A stretch of DNA of 13,970 bases from CAXBCP01 sp963974055 (GTDB lineage: Bacteria > Pseudomonadota > Alphaproteobacteria > MPNO01 > UBA830). Positions 7,667 to 13,970 of the stretch are shown here, piece by piece. The stretch lies in NCBI GenBank assembly GCA_963974055.1, contig CAXBCP010000060.1:1-13970 (forward strand), written 5' to 3'. Position 1 is the stretch's first letter. The number at the start of each line of letters is the position of its first letter. Below the pieces are notes generated by a model, which saw only the letters and a program-made list of their open reading frames with translations, made no database searches and was not told the DNA's origin. The translations under genes and the position numbers were made by a program.

Positions 7667-8581
7667 TCAACGCAGTTGAGGGTGCCAGACGGAAATCAGC
7701 CCGTCAAGTGTAAGTCGTTCAGACAAAATCGTTTTTCGCGCCAGAGAGTCCAGCCGGTCGAACAGATCGTCGACATTCCGGTCGATCTTTACGCGGCGCA
7801 CCGTCAGGTCCGCGGGGACGCCTTTTTCGCTTTCGAGCCAGGCGATCGCCTCCTCTTCGCCGCCGATCTGGTCGACCAATCCGTTCCTGAGCGCCTGGCG
7901 GCCGGTGAAGATACGCCCGTCGGAAAATCTTGAGGCATCGGCGGGCTTCATGTTGCGCCGTTCCAGCACCATGTCGCGGAACATGCGGTACATTTCGTCG
8001 ATCAGGGCCTGGGTGGCGGTCGCGATTTCAGGGGTGATGGGCTCAACCGGCGACGGCACCGCCTTGAGCGACCCGCTTTTGAAAGACCGGGCCGAAACGC
8101 CGATCATCTCGAGCAGCTTGGTTACTTCCGTGGTCTGCAAAATAACGCCGATCGAGCCGGTCAGGGTCCCCTCGCGGGCGAACAAGCGGTCGGCGGCGAT
8201 GGCCGTCATATAGGCGGCCGATGCCGCAACGCCGTCCATCACGGCGACAACGGGTTTTTTCGCGCCGAGATCGAGGATCGCCCGATAGAGCGTCTCGCCC
8301 CCGACGACGGTGCCGCCGGGACTGTCGATCCGCAGGATGACCGCTTTGACGGCCTCGTTCTCGGAAAGATCGCGGAGCACCCGCAGGCGGCGGTCGTCCT
8401 GCACGATGATCCCTTCGATGGAAACCCGTGCGATGAAATCGCCGCCGACGACGGTATCGCCAAGACGGCCGAAAGCCGCTGCCACCGCCGCGATGACGGC
8501 GACGACTGCGGCCACCCGCCAGAACGTCAGCCGGCGTTTGAGCCGGCGGCGGTCGACAAGGTAATCGGATTCGTAAGCCAT
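7667..8581 (-). CDS. sppA: Signal peptide peptidase SppA, 36K type
   Basis: A membrane-anchored serine protease that degrades cleaved signal peptides. The 304 residues correspond to the short single-domain SppA form. A basic stretch (RRRLKRR, 11-17) precedes one transmembrane segment at about 22-38. The Ser/Lys dyad is assigned to Ser121 in GVAASAAYM and Lys173 in KSGSLKAVPSP. The 52-residue gap equals that between Ser147 and Lys199 of Bacillus subtilis SppA. RIDSPGG (84-90) and the GTLTGSIGVI block (138-147) are family motifs, so the active site looks intact. The ATG at 8581 has GGAG about 9 nt upstream, but both lie within a strong predicted hairpin (8560-8601), described separately. It follows rpsA by 52 nt. 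Confidence 0.95.
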   Translation of the reverse strand: MAYESDYLVDRRRLKRRLTFWRVAAVVAVIAAVAAAFGRLGDTVVGGDFIARVSIEGIIVQDDRRLRVLRDLSENEAVKAVILRIDSPGGTVVGGETLYRAILDLGAKKPVVAVMDGVAASAAYMTAIAADRLFAREGTLTGSIGVILQTTEVTKLLEMIGVSARSFKSGSLKAVPSPVEPITPEIATATQALIDEMYRMFRDMVLERRNMKPADASRFSDGRIFTGRQALRNGLVDQIGGEEEAIAWLESEKGVPADLTVRRVKIDRNVDDLFDRLDSLARKTILSERLTLDGLISVWHPQLR

Positions 8582-8601
8582 GAGCCTACGCTCCGATTAC
8601 C
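8560..8601 (-). promoter_or_regulatory. Hairpin presenting the sppA start codon in its loop
   Basis: Read on the minus strand, GGTAATCGGA (8601-8592) pairs perfectly with TCCGATTACC (8569-8560). Inside, after a small internal loop (G opposite AA), CGTAGGC (8590-8584) pairs with GCTTACG (8578-8572) with one G-U wobble. The apical loop TCATG (8583-8579) contains the sppA ATG, and the GGAG-like ribosome binding site falls in the stem and internal loop. The pairing is seen directly; a role in controlling translation is inferred. Confidence 0.6.
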
Positions 8602-8612
8602 ATTGTGACGGA

Positions 8613-8621
8613 CCGATTACC
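8613..8621 (-). repeat. Second copy of the sppA leader stem sequence
   Basis: On the minus strand GGTAATCGG occurs at 8621-8613 and again at 8601-8593, 20 nt apart. Both can pair with CCGATTACC inside the sppA coding start (8568-8560), so the upstream copy is a possible competing partner for the start-codon hairpin. Confidence 0.75.
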
Positions 8622-8628
8622 GGACATC

Positions 8629-8654
8629 GGCGATCAGGACTTTTCCTGATCGCC
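8629..8654 (-). promoter_or_regulatory. Hairpin spanning the rpsA stop codon
   Basis: A perfect 11-bp inverted repeat, GGCGATCAGGA / TCCTGATCGCC, with a 4-nt loop that reads AAAG on the minus strand. It includes the last rpsA codons and the TGA at 8636-8634. No T-run follows it on the minus strand, so it is not a standard intrinsic terminator. It could protect the rpsA mRNA 3' end, mark a processing site, or attenuate read-through into sppA. Confidence 0.6.
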
Positions 8655-10445
8655 TTCGCCGGCATCGTCAGCCTTTTCCTCCGCAGGAGGCGCTTCCTCT
8701 GCGGGCGTTGCCGCCGCTTCGGCTGCCGGTTCCTCGCCTTCCTCGCGGGCACGCGTCAGTGCCGCACCGAGAATATCGCCAAGGCTGGCGCCCGAATCGG
8801 ACGAACCGTATTCGGCCATGGCCTGCTTTTCCTCGGCCATTTCGTGGGCCTTGACGGACAGGCTGAGCTTGCGGTCCTTCTTGTCGATATTGGTGACGCG
8901 CGCGTCGATGCGATCGCCCACCGCATACCGGTCCGGACGCTGCTCGCTGCGTTCGCGCGACAGGTCGCCGCGACGAATGAAGCCGGGCAGACCGCCGGAG
9001 ACCGACACTTCAAGCCCACCGTCGTTCACGGCCGTGACCGTGCAGGTTACGGTGCTGCCCTTGGTGATGCCTTCCATGACGGACGCGAACGGATCGTCGG
9101 AGAGCTGCTTGATGCCCAGGCTGATACGCTCTTTCTCGACATCGACGTCGAGAATGCGGGCTTTGACCATCTGGCCTTTTTCGTACTGCTTGACGGCTTC
9201 TTCGCCATCGAGCTCCCACGACAGGTCGGACAGATGCACCATGCCGTCGATGTCTCCGGCAAGGCCGACGAACAGACCGAATTCGGTGATGTTCTTGACC
9301 TCTCCTTCGATTTCCTGGCCAACCGGGAAATCGGCTGCAAACGAATCCCACGGATTGTCGTGGCACTGCTTGAGACCGAGGCTGATCCGGCGTTTCTGGG
9401 GATCGACTTCGAGCACCATGACGTCCACTTCCTGACTGGTCGAAACGATCTTGCCGGGATGGACGTTCTTTTTGGTCCAGCTCATTTCGGAAACGTGAAC
9501 CAGGCCTTCGACACCGGGTTCCAGTTCCACGAACGCGCCGTAATCGGTGATGTTGCTGACGCGGCCGGTAAACTTCGTGCCGACCGGGTATTTCAGCTCG
9601 ACACCTTCCCACGGATCCGCATCGAGCTGCTTCATGCCGAGCGAAATGCGCTGGGTTTCCGAATTGTAGCGAATGACCTGGACCTTGACGGTCTGGCCGA
9701 TCGACAGGGCTTCGGTCGGGTGGTTGATGCGGCGCCACGCGATATCGGTGACATGCAGCAGGCCGTCCACACCGCCGAGATCGACGAACGCGCCGTAATC
9801 GGTGATGTTCTTGACCATGCCTTCGAGAATCTGGCCTTCCTTGAGGTTGGCGAGAAGCTCGTTGCGCTGTTCGGCCCTGGATTCTTCCAGAACGGCGCGG
9901 CGCGAAACGACGATATTGCCGCGGCGGCGGTCCATCTTGAGAATCTGGAACGGCTGCGGGTTGCCCATCAGCGGGCCGACATCGCGGATCGGACGGACAT
10001 CGACCTGGCTGCCGGGCAGGAACGCCACGGCGCCGGACAGATCGACGGTGAACCCGCCTTTGACACGTCCGAAGATCGTGCCGGTAACGCGCTCGGTTTT
10101 CTCAAACGCGATTTCGAGCAGCGTCCAGGCTTCTTCGCGGCGCGCACGTTCGCGGCTGAGAACGGCTTCGCCGTTCTTGTTTTCCATCCGCTCGAGATAG
10201 ACGTCGACGACATCGCCGACCTCGATCTCCGCGGGCTGGCCCGGCATGCCGAATTCTTTCAGCGCAACGCGCCCTTCGGATTTGAGCCCGACATCGATCA
10301 ACACGTTGTCGCCTTCGATCGAAAGTACCGTTCCCTTGATCACGGAACCTTCGGTCAGGTTTCCGTCGCCGAAGCTTTCCTCAAGCAGGGCGGCAAAGTC
10401 CTCTTTGAGCCCTGCGTCTGCGGTATTTGTCATTTGTGTAGCCAT
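8634..10445 (-). CDS. rpsA: 30S ribosomal protein S1
   Basis: An mRNA-binding ribosomal protein needed for initiation on most mRNAs. It is 603 residues with six S1 (OB-fold) repeats at roughly 33-99, 118-184, 203-272, 288-359, 375-447 and 462-533. Repeats 3 to 5 carry the strong signature NITDYGAFV or NITEFGLFV with RISLGxKQ ends. Beyond about residue 568 is an Ala/Glu-rich acidic tail, which makes it somewhat longer than the E. coli protein (557). I chose ATG 10445 (MATQMTNTAD) because AGGA lies 6 nt upstream. The ATG at 10433 is a possible alternative, and the open frame to 10580 runs through the non-coding gap after cmk. The 106-nt gap to cmk is long enough for a leader or promoter. Confidence 0.98.
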   Translation of the reverse strand: MATQMTNTADAGLKEDFAALLEESFGDGNLTEGSVIKGTVLSIEGDNVLIDVGLKSEGRVALKEFGMPGQPAEIEVGDVVDVYLERMENKNGEAVLSRERARREEAWTLLEIAFEKTERVTGTIFGRVKGGFTVDLSGAVAFLPGSQVDVRPIRDVGPLMGNPQPFQILKMDRRRGNIVVSRRAVLEESRAEQRNELLANLKEGQILEGMVKNITDYGAFVDLGGVDGLLHVTDIAWRRINHPTEALSIGQTVKVQVIRYNSETQRISLGMKQLDADPWEGVELKYPVGTKFTGRVSNITDYGAFVELEPGVEGLVHVSEMSWTKKNVHPGKIVSTSQEVDVMVLEVDPQKRRISLGLKQCHDNPWDSFAADFPVGQEIEGEVKNITEFGLFVGLAGDIDGMVHLSDLSWELDGEEAVKQYEKGQMVKARILDVDVEKERISLGIKQLSDDPFASVMEGITKGSTVTCTVTAVNDGGLEVSVSGGLPGFIRRGDLSRERSEQRPDRYAVGDRIDARVTNIDKKDRKLSLSVKAHEMAEEKQAMAEYGSSDSGASLGDILGAALTRAREEGEEPAAEAAATPAEEAPPAEEKADDAGEGDQEKS

Positions 10446-10551
10446 GGTTTGTCCTGATTTTCCCTTTCTGGAACGAATAAAGGCGCCACCGGCCCGCACG
10501 CCCGCAAAGGCAGCGATCCTGCGGATCCCGATTACTGTTCCATATGCCCTG

Positions 10552-11193
10552 CTATCGGATGAAAGACATTGCCAAGGCAAATGCGGCGTCGGCGTTTAGA
10601 TTTGTCGTATCAACGACAGACGCGTCGGCGGCGGGTGCCAGAGGTGCGACGGCGCGGGTGCGATCCCGCTCGTCACGTTCTTTCATTTCCTGCAGAACGC
10701 GCGCAGGTATACTCGGAACGCCCCGGTCCTGCAACTCTTTAACCCGCCGGCGTGCACGTTCCTCGATAGCGGCTTCGATAAAGAACTTATAATCCGCATC
10801 GGGGCAGATCACGGTGCCGATATCGCGGCCGTCGAGAACGGCCCCCGGCGCCCCGCCGGGCGGATCGGCGGCAAACCGCCGCTGAACGTCGGTCAGTGCC
10901 GCGCGCACAGCAGGGATGGCGGCCACTATTCCGGCGGCGCGACCGGTTTCTTCGTCGCGGAGCGCGGGATCGGAAAAATCCGCCGTGCCGGCGTCGAACG
11001 ACGCGGCGGCCGCCGCGGCTGCATCGGCGTCTGCGGGATCCTGTCCCGCCCGCAACAGGGCGAGGCCGATCGCCCGGTACAGCAATCCGGTATCCAGATA
11101 GGCGTAGCCGAGTGCCGCCGCGAGACGCCGCGCGAGCGTTCCCTTGCCGCTGGCGGCCGGCCCGTCGACGGCAATGACGACCGGTGCCGTCAT
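10552..11193 (-). CDS. cmk: Cytidylate kinase
   Basis: Phosphorylates CMP and dCMP with ATP. It is 213 residues from ATG 11193, which overlaps the aroA stop as ATGA. The P-loop GPAASGKGT is at 11-19, followed by YLDTGLLYRAIGL (32-44), a typical NMP-binding block. DGRDIGTVICPDADYKFFIEA (121-141) is the Cmk signature, and RARRRVKELQ (146-155) belongs to the lid region. The open frame to 11391 is shadow of aroA. The aroA-cmk-rpsA order is common in Proteobacteria and supports the assignment. Confidence 0.97.
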   Translation of the reverse strand: MTAPVVIAVDGPAASGKGTLARRLAAALGYAYLDTGLLYRAIGLALLRAGQDPADADAAAAAAASFDAGTADFSDPALRDEETGRAAGIVAAIPAVRAALTDVQRRFAADPPGGAPGAVLDGRDIGTVICPDADYKFFIEAAIEERARRRVKELQDRGVPSIPARVLQEMKERDERDRTRAVAPLAPAADASVVDTTNLNADAAFALAMSFIR

Positions 11194-12521
11194 TCTGCCG
11201 CGACCGGCCCGATGTTTCCGCCGATCCCGTTCATCAGTTCGACGAATCCCGGGAAGCTGGTCCCGATGGCCGCCGCATCGTCGATCCCGACCGGCGCAGA
11301 CGAGGCCATACCGGCGACGAGAAAAGCCATGGCGATCCTGTGGTCGAGATTGACCGGAATTTCCGCGCCGCCCCTGATCGGGCCGCCGCATCCCTGGATG
11401 ACGATATCGTCGCCATCTGCGGCAACCGTCACGCCGCAGGCGCCGAGACCGTCGACAATCGCGGAAAACCGGTCGCTTTCCTTGACACGGAGCTCGGCCA
11501 GGCCCCGCAGCCGTGTCTCGCCGGTGGCAAACGCCGCAGCCACCGCGGCGATAGGATATTCGTCGATCATCGACGGCGCCCGCGCCGCCGGGATATCCGC
11601 GCCGGTCAGCGCACCGTAGCGGAAGGTGATATCGGCCACCGGTTCGCCCGCCGCTTCGCGCCGGTTATGAATTTCGATATCGGCGCCCATATCCTGCAGG
11701 GTTTCAAAAAGCCCCGCGCGCAGCGGATTCATGCCGATATTTTCCACAGTGATCGCGGATCCCGGCACCAGCAGTGCTGCCACGCCCGGAAACGCCGCCG
11801 AGGACGGATCGCCCGGAACGGCGACATCCGTCGCCGTCAGTTCGGCAAATCCCGTTACCTCGATGCGCCGACCGCCATCCGCCGCGGCAGACACGTCGAT
11901 TGCGGCGCCGAAGGACCGCAGCATGTTTTCGGTATGGTCGCGGGTCGCTTCGCGTTCGATCACCGTCGTCGTGCCGGGCGTGTTGAGCGCCGCGAGGAGG
12001 ATCGCCGACTTCACCTGCGCCGACGGTACCGGCACCGTGTATTCGACGGGGATCGGTTCCGCCGCACCGTGCAGGACCAGCGGCATCCGCCCGCCGTCGC
12101 GCGCATCGAAGGCCGCGCCCATTTGCGACAGCGGCACGATCACCCGGTCCATCGGGCGCGAACGCAGGGAAGCATCGCCCGTCAACTGTACCTCGATGTC
12201 CTGTGTCGCCATCAGCCCGAGCAGAAGCCGGGCGGCGGTTCCGGAATTCCCGAGATCGACAATATCGTCGGGCGTTGCGAAGCCGCCGACGCCGACCCCC
12301 TGCACCGACCATCCATCGGCGGATTTTTCGACCCGTGCACCGAGCGCGCGGAGCGCATCCGCCGTCCGCAACACGTCTTCCGCCTCCAGCAGGCCGGTAA
12401 TGCGGGTTTCGCCAACCGCCGACGCGCCGATCATCAACGCCCGGTGCGATATCGATTTGTCGCCCGGGACAGTAACAACGCCGTTGAGCGGCGATGCGGA
12501 TCGGGAACCAAGTTTGCTCAC
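11190..12521 (-). CDS. aroA: 3-phosphoshikimate 1-carboxyvinyltransferase (EPSP synthase)
   Basis: Adds the enolpyruvyl group of PEP to shikimate-3-phosphate in the chorismate pathway that feeds the downstream trp genes. From GTG 12521 it is 443 residues. AGGA lies 7 nt upstream, and the family PGDKSISHR (19-27) follows closely. The sequence resembles class II enzymes such as CP4: SRPMDRV (121-127), SAQVKSA (167-173), RDHTENML (194-201), RAPSMIDEYP (314-323) with the catalytic Asp320/Glu321, and LRVKESDR (344-351). The position corresponding to E. coli Gly96 and CP4 Ala100 is Gly94 in LGNSGTAARL. The in-frame extension to 12653 runs across the divergent promoter region and is not conserved. 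This is the first gene of the minus-strand run. Confidence 0.97.
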   Translation of the reverse strand: MSKLGSRSASPLNGVVTVPGDKSISHRALMIGASAVGETRITGLLEAEDVLRTADALRALGARVEKSADGWSVQGVGVGGFATPDDIVDLGNSGTAARLLLGLMATQDIEVQLTGDASLRSRPMDRVIVPLSQMGAAFDARDGGRMPLVLHGAAEPIPVEYTVPVPSAQVKSAILLAALNTPGTTTVIEREATRDHTENMLRSFGAAIDVSAAADGGRRIEVTGFAELTATDVAVPGDPSSAAFPGVAALLVPGSAITVENIGMNPLRAGLFETLQDMGADIEIHNRREAAGEPVADITFRYGALTGADIPAARAPSMIDEYPIAAVAAAFATGETRLRGLAELRVKESDRFSAIVDGLGACGVTVAADGDDIVIQGCGGPIRGGAEIPVNLDHRIAMAFLVAGMASSAPVGIDDAAAIGTSFPGFVELMNGIGGNIGPVAAE

Positions 12522-12692
12522 GGATTCATCCTGTAATGCGCCGTTGGCGCGGTAAAAAAAATCGCTTTCGACGGATACGTCTCTACCATAATCGCGACGC
12601 GTCGCAAGCGCCGGGGTGATTTTGCTTTTGACAGACCGGGCCGAACATGGCAAAGGCTGCCGACCGATTACAGATTTTGATGGAGACAGCTG
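12522..12692. promoter_or_regulatory. Divergent promoter region between aroA and the zinc-ribbon gene
   Basis: The 171 bases lie between two outward-facing genes, so both promoters should be here. Visible elements are a perfect 12-bp palindrome GCGACGCGTCGC (12594-12605), a TTGACA hexamer for the plus strand (12628-12633), and a run of eight A's (12553-12560). No good -10 box follows TTGACA at 16-18 bp, so exact promoters are not assigned. Ribosome binding sites are GGAG for the plus gene and AGGA for aroA. Confidence 0.5.
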
Positions 12693-13091
12693 TTGGCGAA
12701 GCCGGAATGGGGGCAGAAGCGGACGTGCCTAGGATGCGCTACCCGCTTCTACGATATGCAGCGCGACCCGATCGTATGCCCGAGCTGCGAGATGGAACTC
12801 GACCCGCTCGCGCTGGTGCGGCCGCGCCGGGCCCGCGCGGCTGCCGCCAGCCAGGCAAAAGCGAAAGCGGCTGCGGCCGCGGTGCCGGAAGCTGAAGACG
12901 AGGACGAACTCGAAACGGCTGCTGTGACATCCAATGACGATGACGATGACATTGATGTCGACGACGACACGATCGATCTGGGCGACGATGACGACGACGA
13001 CATCCTCCCCGACGACGACGAGGACGAAATCGATAACGATGTGTCGGAAGTTATCGAAAAAGCGAAAGACGACCCGAATTCCGACACCTGA
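12693..13091 (+). CDS. TIGR02300-type zinc-ribbon protein with polyacidic tail
   Basis: A 132-residue protein of unknown function resembling the alphaproteobacterial TIGR02300 family. The N-terminus MAKPEWGQKRTC and FYDMQRDPIVCPSC are the recognisable blocks. Cys12, Cys15, Cys29 and Cys32 form a likely zinc ribbon (C-X2-C-X13-C-X2-C). A basic RPRRARAAAA stretch (about 43-52) and an Ala/Lys-rich linker follow. From about residue 66 on, the protein is dominated by Asp and Glu, including runs of four to six Asp. The start is TTG at 12693 with GGAG 7 nt upstream; the conserved MAKPEWG begins exactly there. The architecture (metal-binding head, basic patch, strongly acidic tail) suggests nucleic acid or protein contacts, but that is inference. 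Confidence 0.88.
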   Translation: MAKPEWGQKRTCLGCATRFYDMQRDPIVCPSCEMELDPLALVRPRRARAAAASQAKAKAAAAAVPEAEDEDELETAAVTSNDDDDDIDVDDDTIDLGDDDDDDILPDDDEDEIDNDVSEVIEKAKDDPNSDT

Positions 13092-13104
13092 CGAAAAATA
13101 AGGG

Positions 13105-13133
13105 TTGCCGCAGCGCGTATGCATTCATAGAGT
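13105..13133 (+). promoter_or_regulatory. Candidate promoter of tRNA-Ala
   Basis: TTGCCG (13105-13110) and TAGAGT (13128-13133) are separated by 17 bp and lie about 45 nt upstream of the mature tRNA. Spacing and position suit a sigma70-type tRNA promoter. Both boxes deviate from consensus, so this is a moderate call. Confidence 0.45.
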
Positions 13134-13178
13134 GCGCGCCGCGGAATCAAGGCGTTGCCCGATACGCCGGAAAAATTC

Positions 13179-13254
<76 letters not shown>

Positions 13255-13264
13255 AGTAAAACAA

Positions 13265-13298
13265 GGGCTTAGCCATACCAGGCTGAGCCCTTTTTTTT
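13265..13298 (+). terminator. Intrinsic terminator after tRNA-Ala
   Basis: GGGCTTAGCC (13265-13274) and GGCTGAGCCC (13281-13290) form a 10-bp stem with one G-U pair and a 6-nt loop, followed directly by eight T's (13291-13298). It is a textbook Rho-independent terminator for plus-strand transcription. Confidence 0.95.
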
Positions 13299-13444
13299 CG
13301 ACCTGAAATCCCGGTTTCCGTCCGGTTTCCGGTATCGGCATCGGTATCGACATTTCCCCGGGGCGGAATCAGCGCCCGACAGCCTTAACGCGCAGTTTAC
13401 CATGGCTGTTCACCACGGCTTAAGCCCGCAGGTATAGGCTTGCC

Positions 13445-13970
13445 ATGCCTTTATCCATCGGAACACCTATGTCCCTGTTTGCGGCTGAAGCTCAAAGCGG
13501 CCCAACTGACTGCGCGGAAAAGAGACTTCTTTTCACGGTCGCCGCGATTGCGGTCATCACGGTTATCGGCGTCTGGCTGGCGTTAAGGCTCGCCGATACG
13601 GAAATTCTCGAACATGAAGCATCGATGGAGGCGCATAGCTGGGCGAACTTTGTCCGTATCGAAGTCGACGACCTGGACAAATTCATCGCCGGCGATGCTA
13701 CGTCCCCGCACGATTACCGGGTACTGAATACGGCGCAGAGTTTCGGCAACGTCTTCAGCTACGAAATACTGGGCGCCAACGGGACGGTGAACCTGGCATC
13801 CGATCCCGGCGACGTCGGCACCGTGAAACGAACCTCCTATTTCCGCGACCTGGTGTCGAAGGGCGGCGACTACACGCAGATCGGCCGGGGGAACGGCGCC
13901 CCGGACGTACCGTCCGTTTACGGCGAAGCCTTTATCCCGATCATGCGGAACGGCGAATTTATCGGGGCGA
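13445..13970 (+). CDS. Membrane-anchored sensory protein, N-terminal part (cut by window end)
   Basis: An open frame of 175 codons that runs off the right edge. An in-frame TAA at 13421 bounds it upstream. ATG 13445 and ATG 13469 are both possible starts and neither has a strong ribosome binding site. One transmembrane segment is predicted at about residues 28-48 (LLFTVAAIAVITVIGVWLAL). It is followed by a probable extracytoplasmic domain including FGNVFSYEILGANGTVNLASDP, TSYFRDLV and EAFIPIMRNGEFIGA. This layout, with a sensor-like fold ending in a PIMRNGEFIGA-type strand, is typical of Cache-like ligand-sensing domains in histidine kinases and GGDEF/EAL cyclic-di-GMP proteins. The output domain lies outside the window, so the class cannot be decided here. 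Confidence 0.7.
   Translation, partial: MPLSIGTPMSLFAAEAQSGPTDCAEKRLLFTVAAIAVITVIGVWLALRLADTEILEHEASMEAHSWANFVRIEVDDLDKFIAGDATSPHDYRVLNTAQSFGNVFSYEILGANGTVNLASDPGDVGTVKRTSYFRDLVSKGGDYTQIGRGNGAPDVPSVYGEAFIPIMRNGEFIGA

Noticed and set aside
8580..10457. 625-codon plus-strand open frame opposite rpsA
   Set aside because: Length comes from the codon bias of the repeated S1 domains on the other strand; the internal repeats mirror the S1 repeats and there is no initiation signal.
10446..10551. S1 autoregulatory leader between cmk and rpsA
   Set aside because: The E. coli rpsA leader folds into hairpins with known motifs. Here I see only a 5-bp stem (GATCC/GGATC) and no motif I can match, so no regulatory call is made.
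12628..12656. Complete sigma70 promoter built on TTGACA at 12628
   Set aside because: At 16 to 18 bp spacing the downstream hexamers (such as CAAAGG) do not resemble a -10 box, so only the TTGACA hexamer is noted.
8593..12671. CCGATTAC octamer recurring in gaps (8593, 8613, 10528, 12664) as a possible shared regulatory box
   Set aside because: The same octamer occurs inside coding sequence, for instance in the ITDYG codons of rpsA repeats, so intergenic enrichment is not convincing. Only the sppA leader copies have a structural explanation.

Overview
This window looks like chromosomal DNA from a high-GC alphaproteobacterium, possibly Rhodospirillales-like. That rests on gene content and order (aroA-cmk-rpsA-sppA-ihfB-lapA followed by pyrF-trpF-trpB-trpA-accD-folC), on a class II type AroA, on an alphaproteobacterial zinc-ribbon protein of the TIGR02300 type, and on frequent GTG and TTG starts. 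There is no transposase, integrase, plasmid or phage gene, and no CRISPR array. The window is mostly conserved housekeeping DNA with no obvious new gene system; the unexplained signals are at the RNA level and in small non-coding gaps.

Region 1 (positions 51-12521, minus strand) is a run of twelve genes transcribed right to left. It starts with aroA (shikimate pathway) and cmk (CMP kinase), overlapping by 4 nt. Next come rpsA (ribosomal protein S1), sppA (membrane-anchored signal peptide peptidase), ihfB (IHF beta subunit), a LapA-like membrane protein, an ornithine cyclodeaminase/mu-crystallin family enzyme, and pyrF (OMP decarboxylase). The run ends with the late tryptophan genes trpF, trpB and trpA, then accD (acetyl-CoA carboxylase beta subunit) and folC (folylpolyglutamate synthase). 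Five junctions are 4-nt start/stop overlaps (ATGA, GTGA or TTGA) and accD/folC overlap by 29 nt, which suggests extensive translational coupling. The run supplies aromatic amino acid, pyrimidine, fatty acid and folate biosynthesis plus translation. trpE, trpG, trpD and trpC are not in the window, so the trp pathway is split.

Region 2 (12522-12692) is a divergent promoter region between aroA and a plus-strand gene. It contains a perfect 12-bp palindrome and a TTGACA hexamer.

Region 3 (12693-13298, plus strand) holds a small zinc-ribbon protein with an extremely acidic tail, then a tRNA-Ala(GGC) with a candidate promoter and a clear intrinsic terminator.

Region 4 (13445 to the window end, plus strand) is the N-terminal part of a membrane-anchored sensory protein. 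Its output domain lies outside the window.

The most notable unexplained signal is the rpsA-sppA junction (8560-8654). An 11-bp perfect hairpin spans the rpsA stop codon. After a direct repeat, a 17-bp interrupted hairpin presents the sppA AUG in its apical loop. The repeat upstream could compete for the same pairing partner, so this may be an RNA switch controlling sppA translation or mRNA processing.
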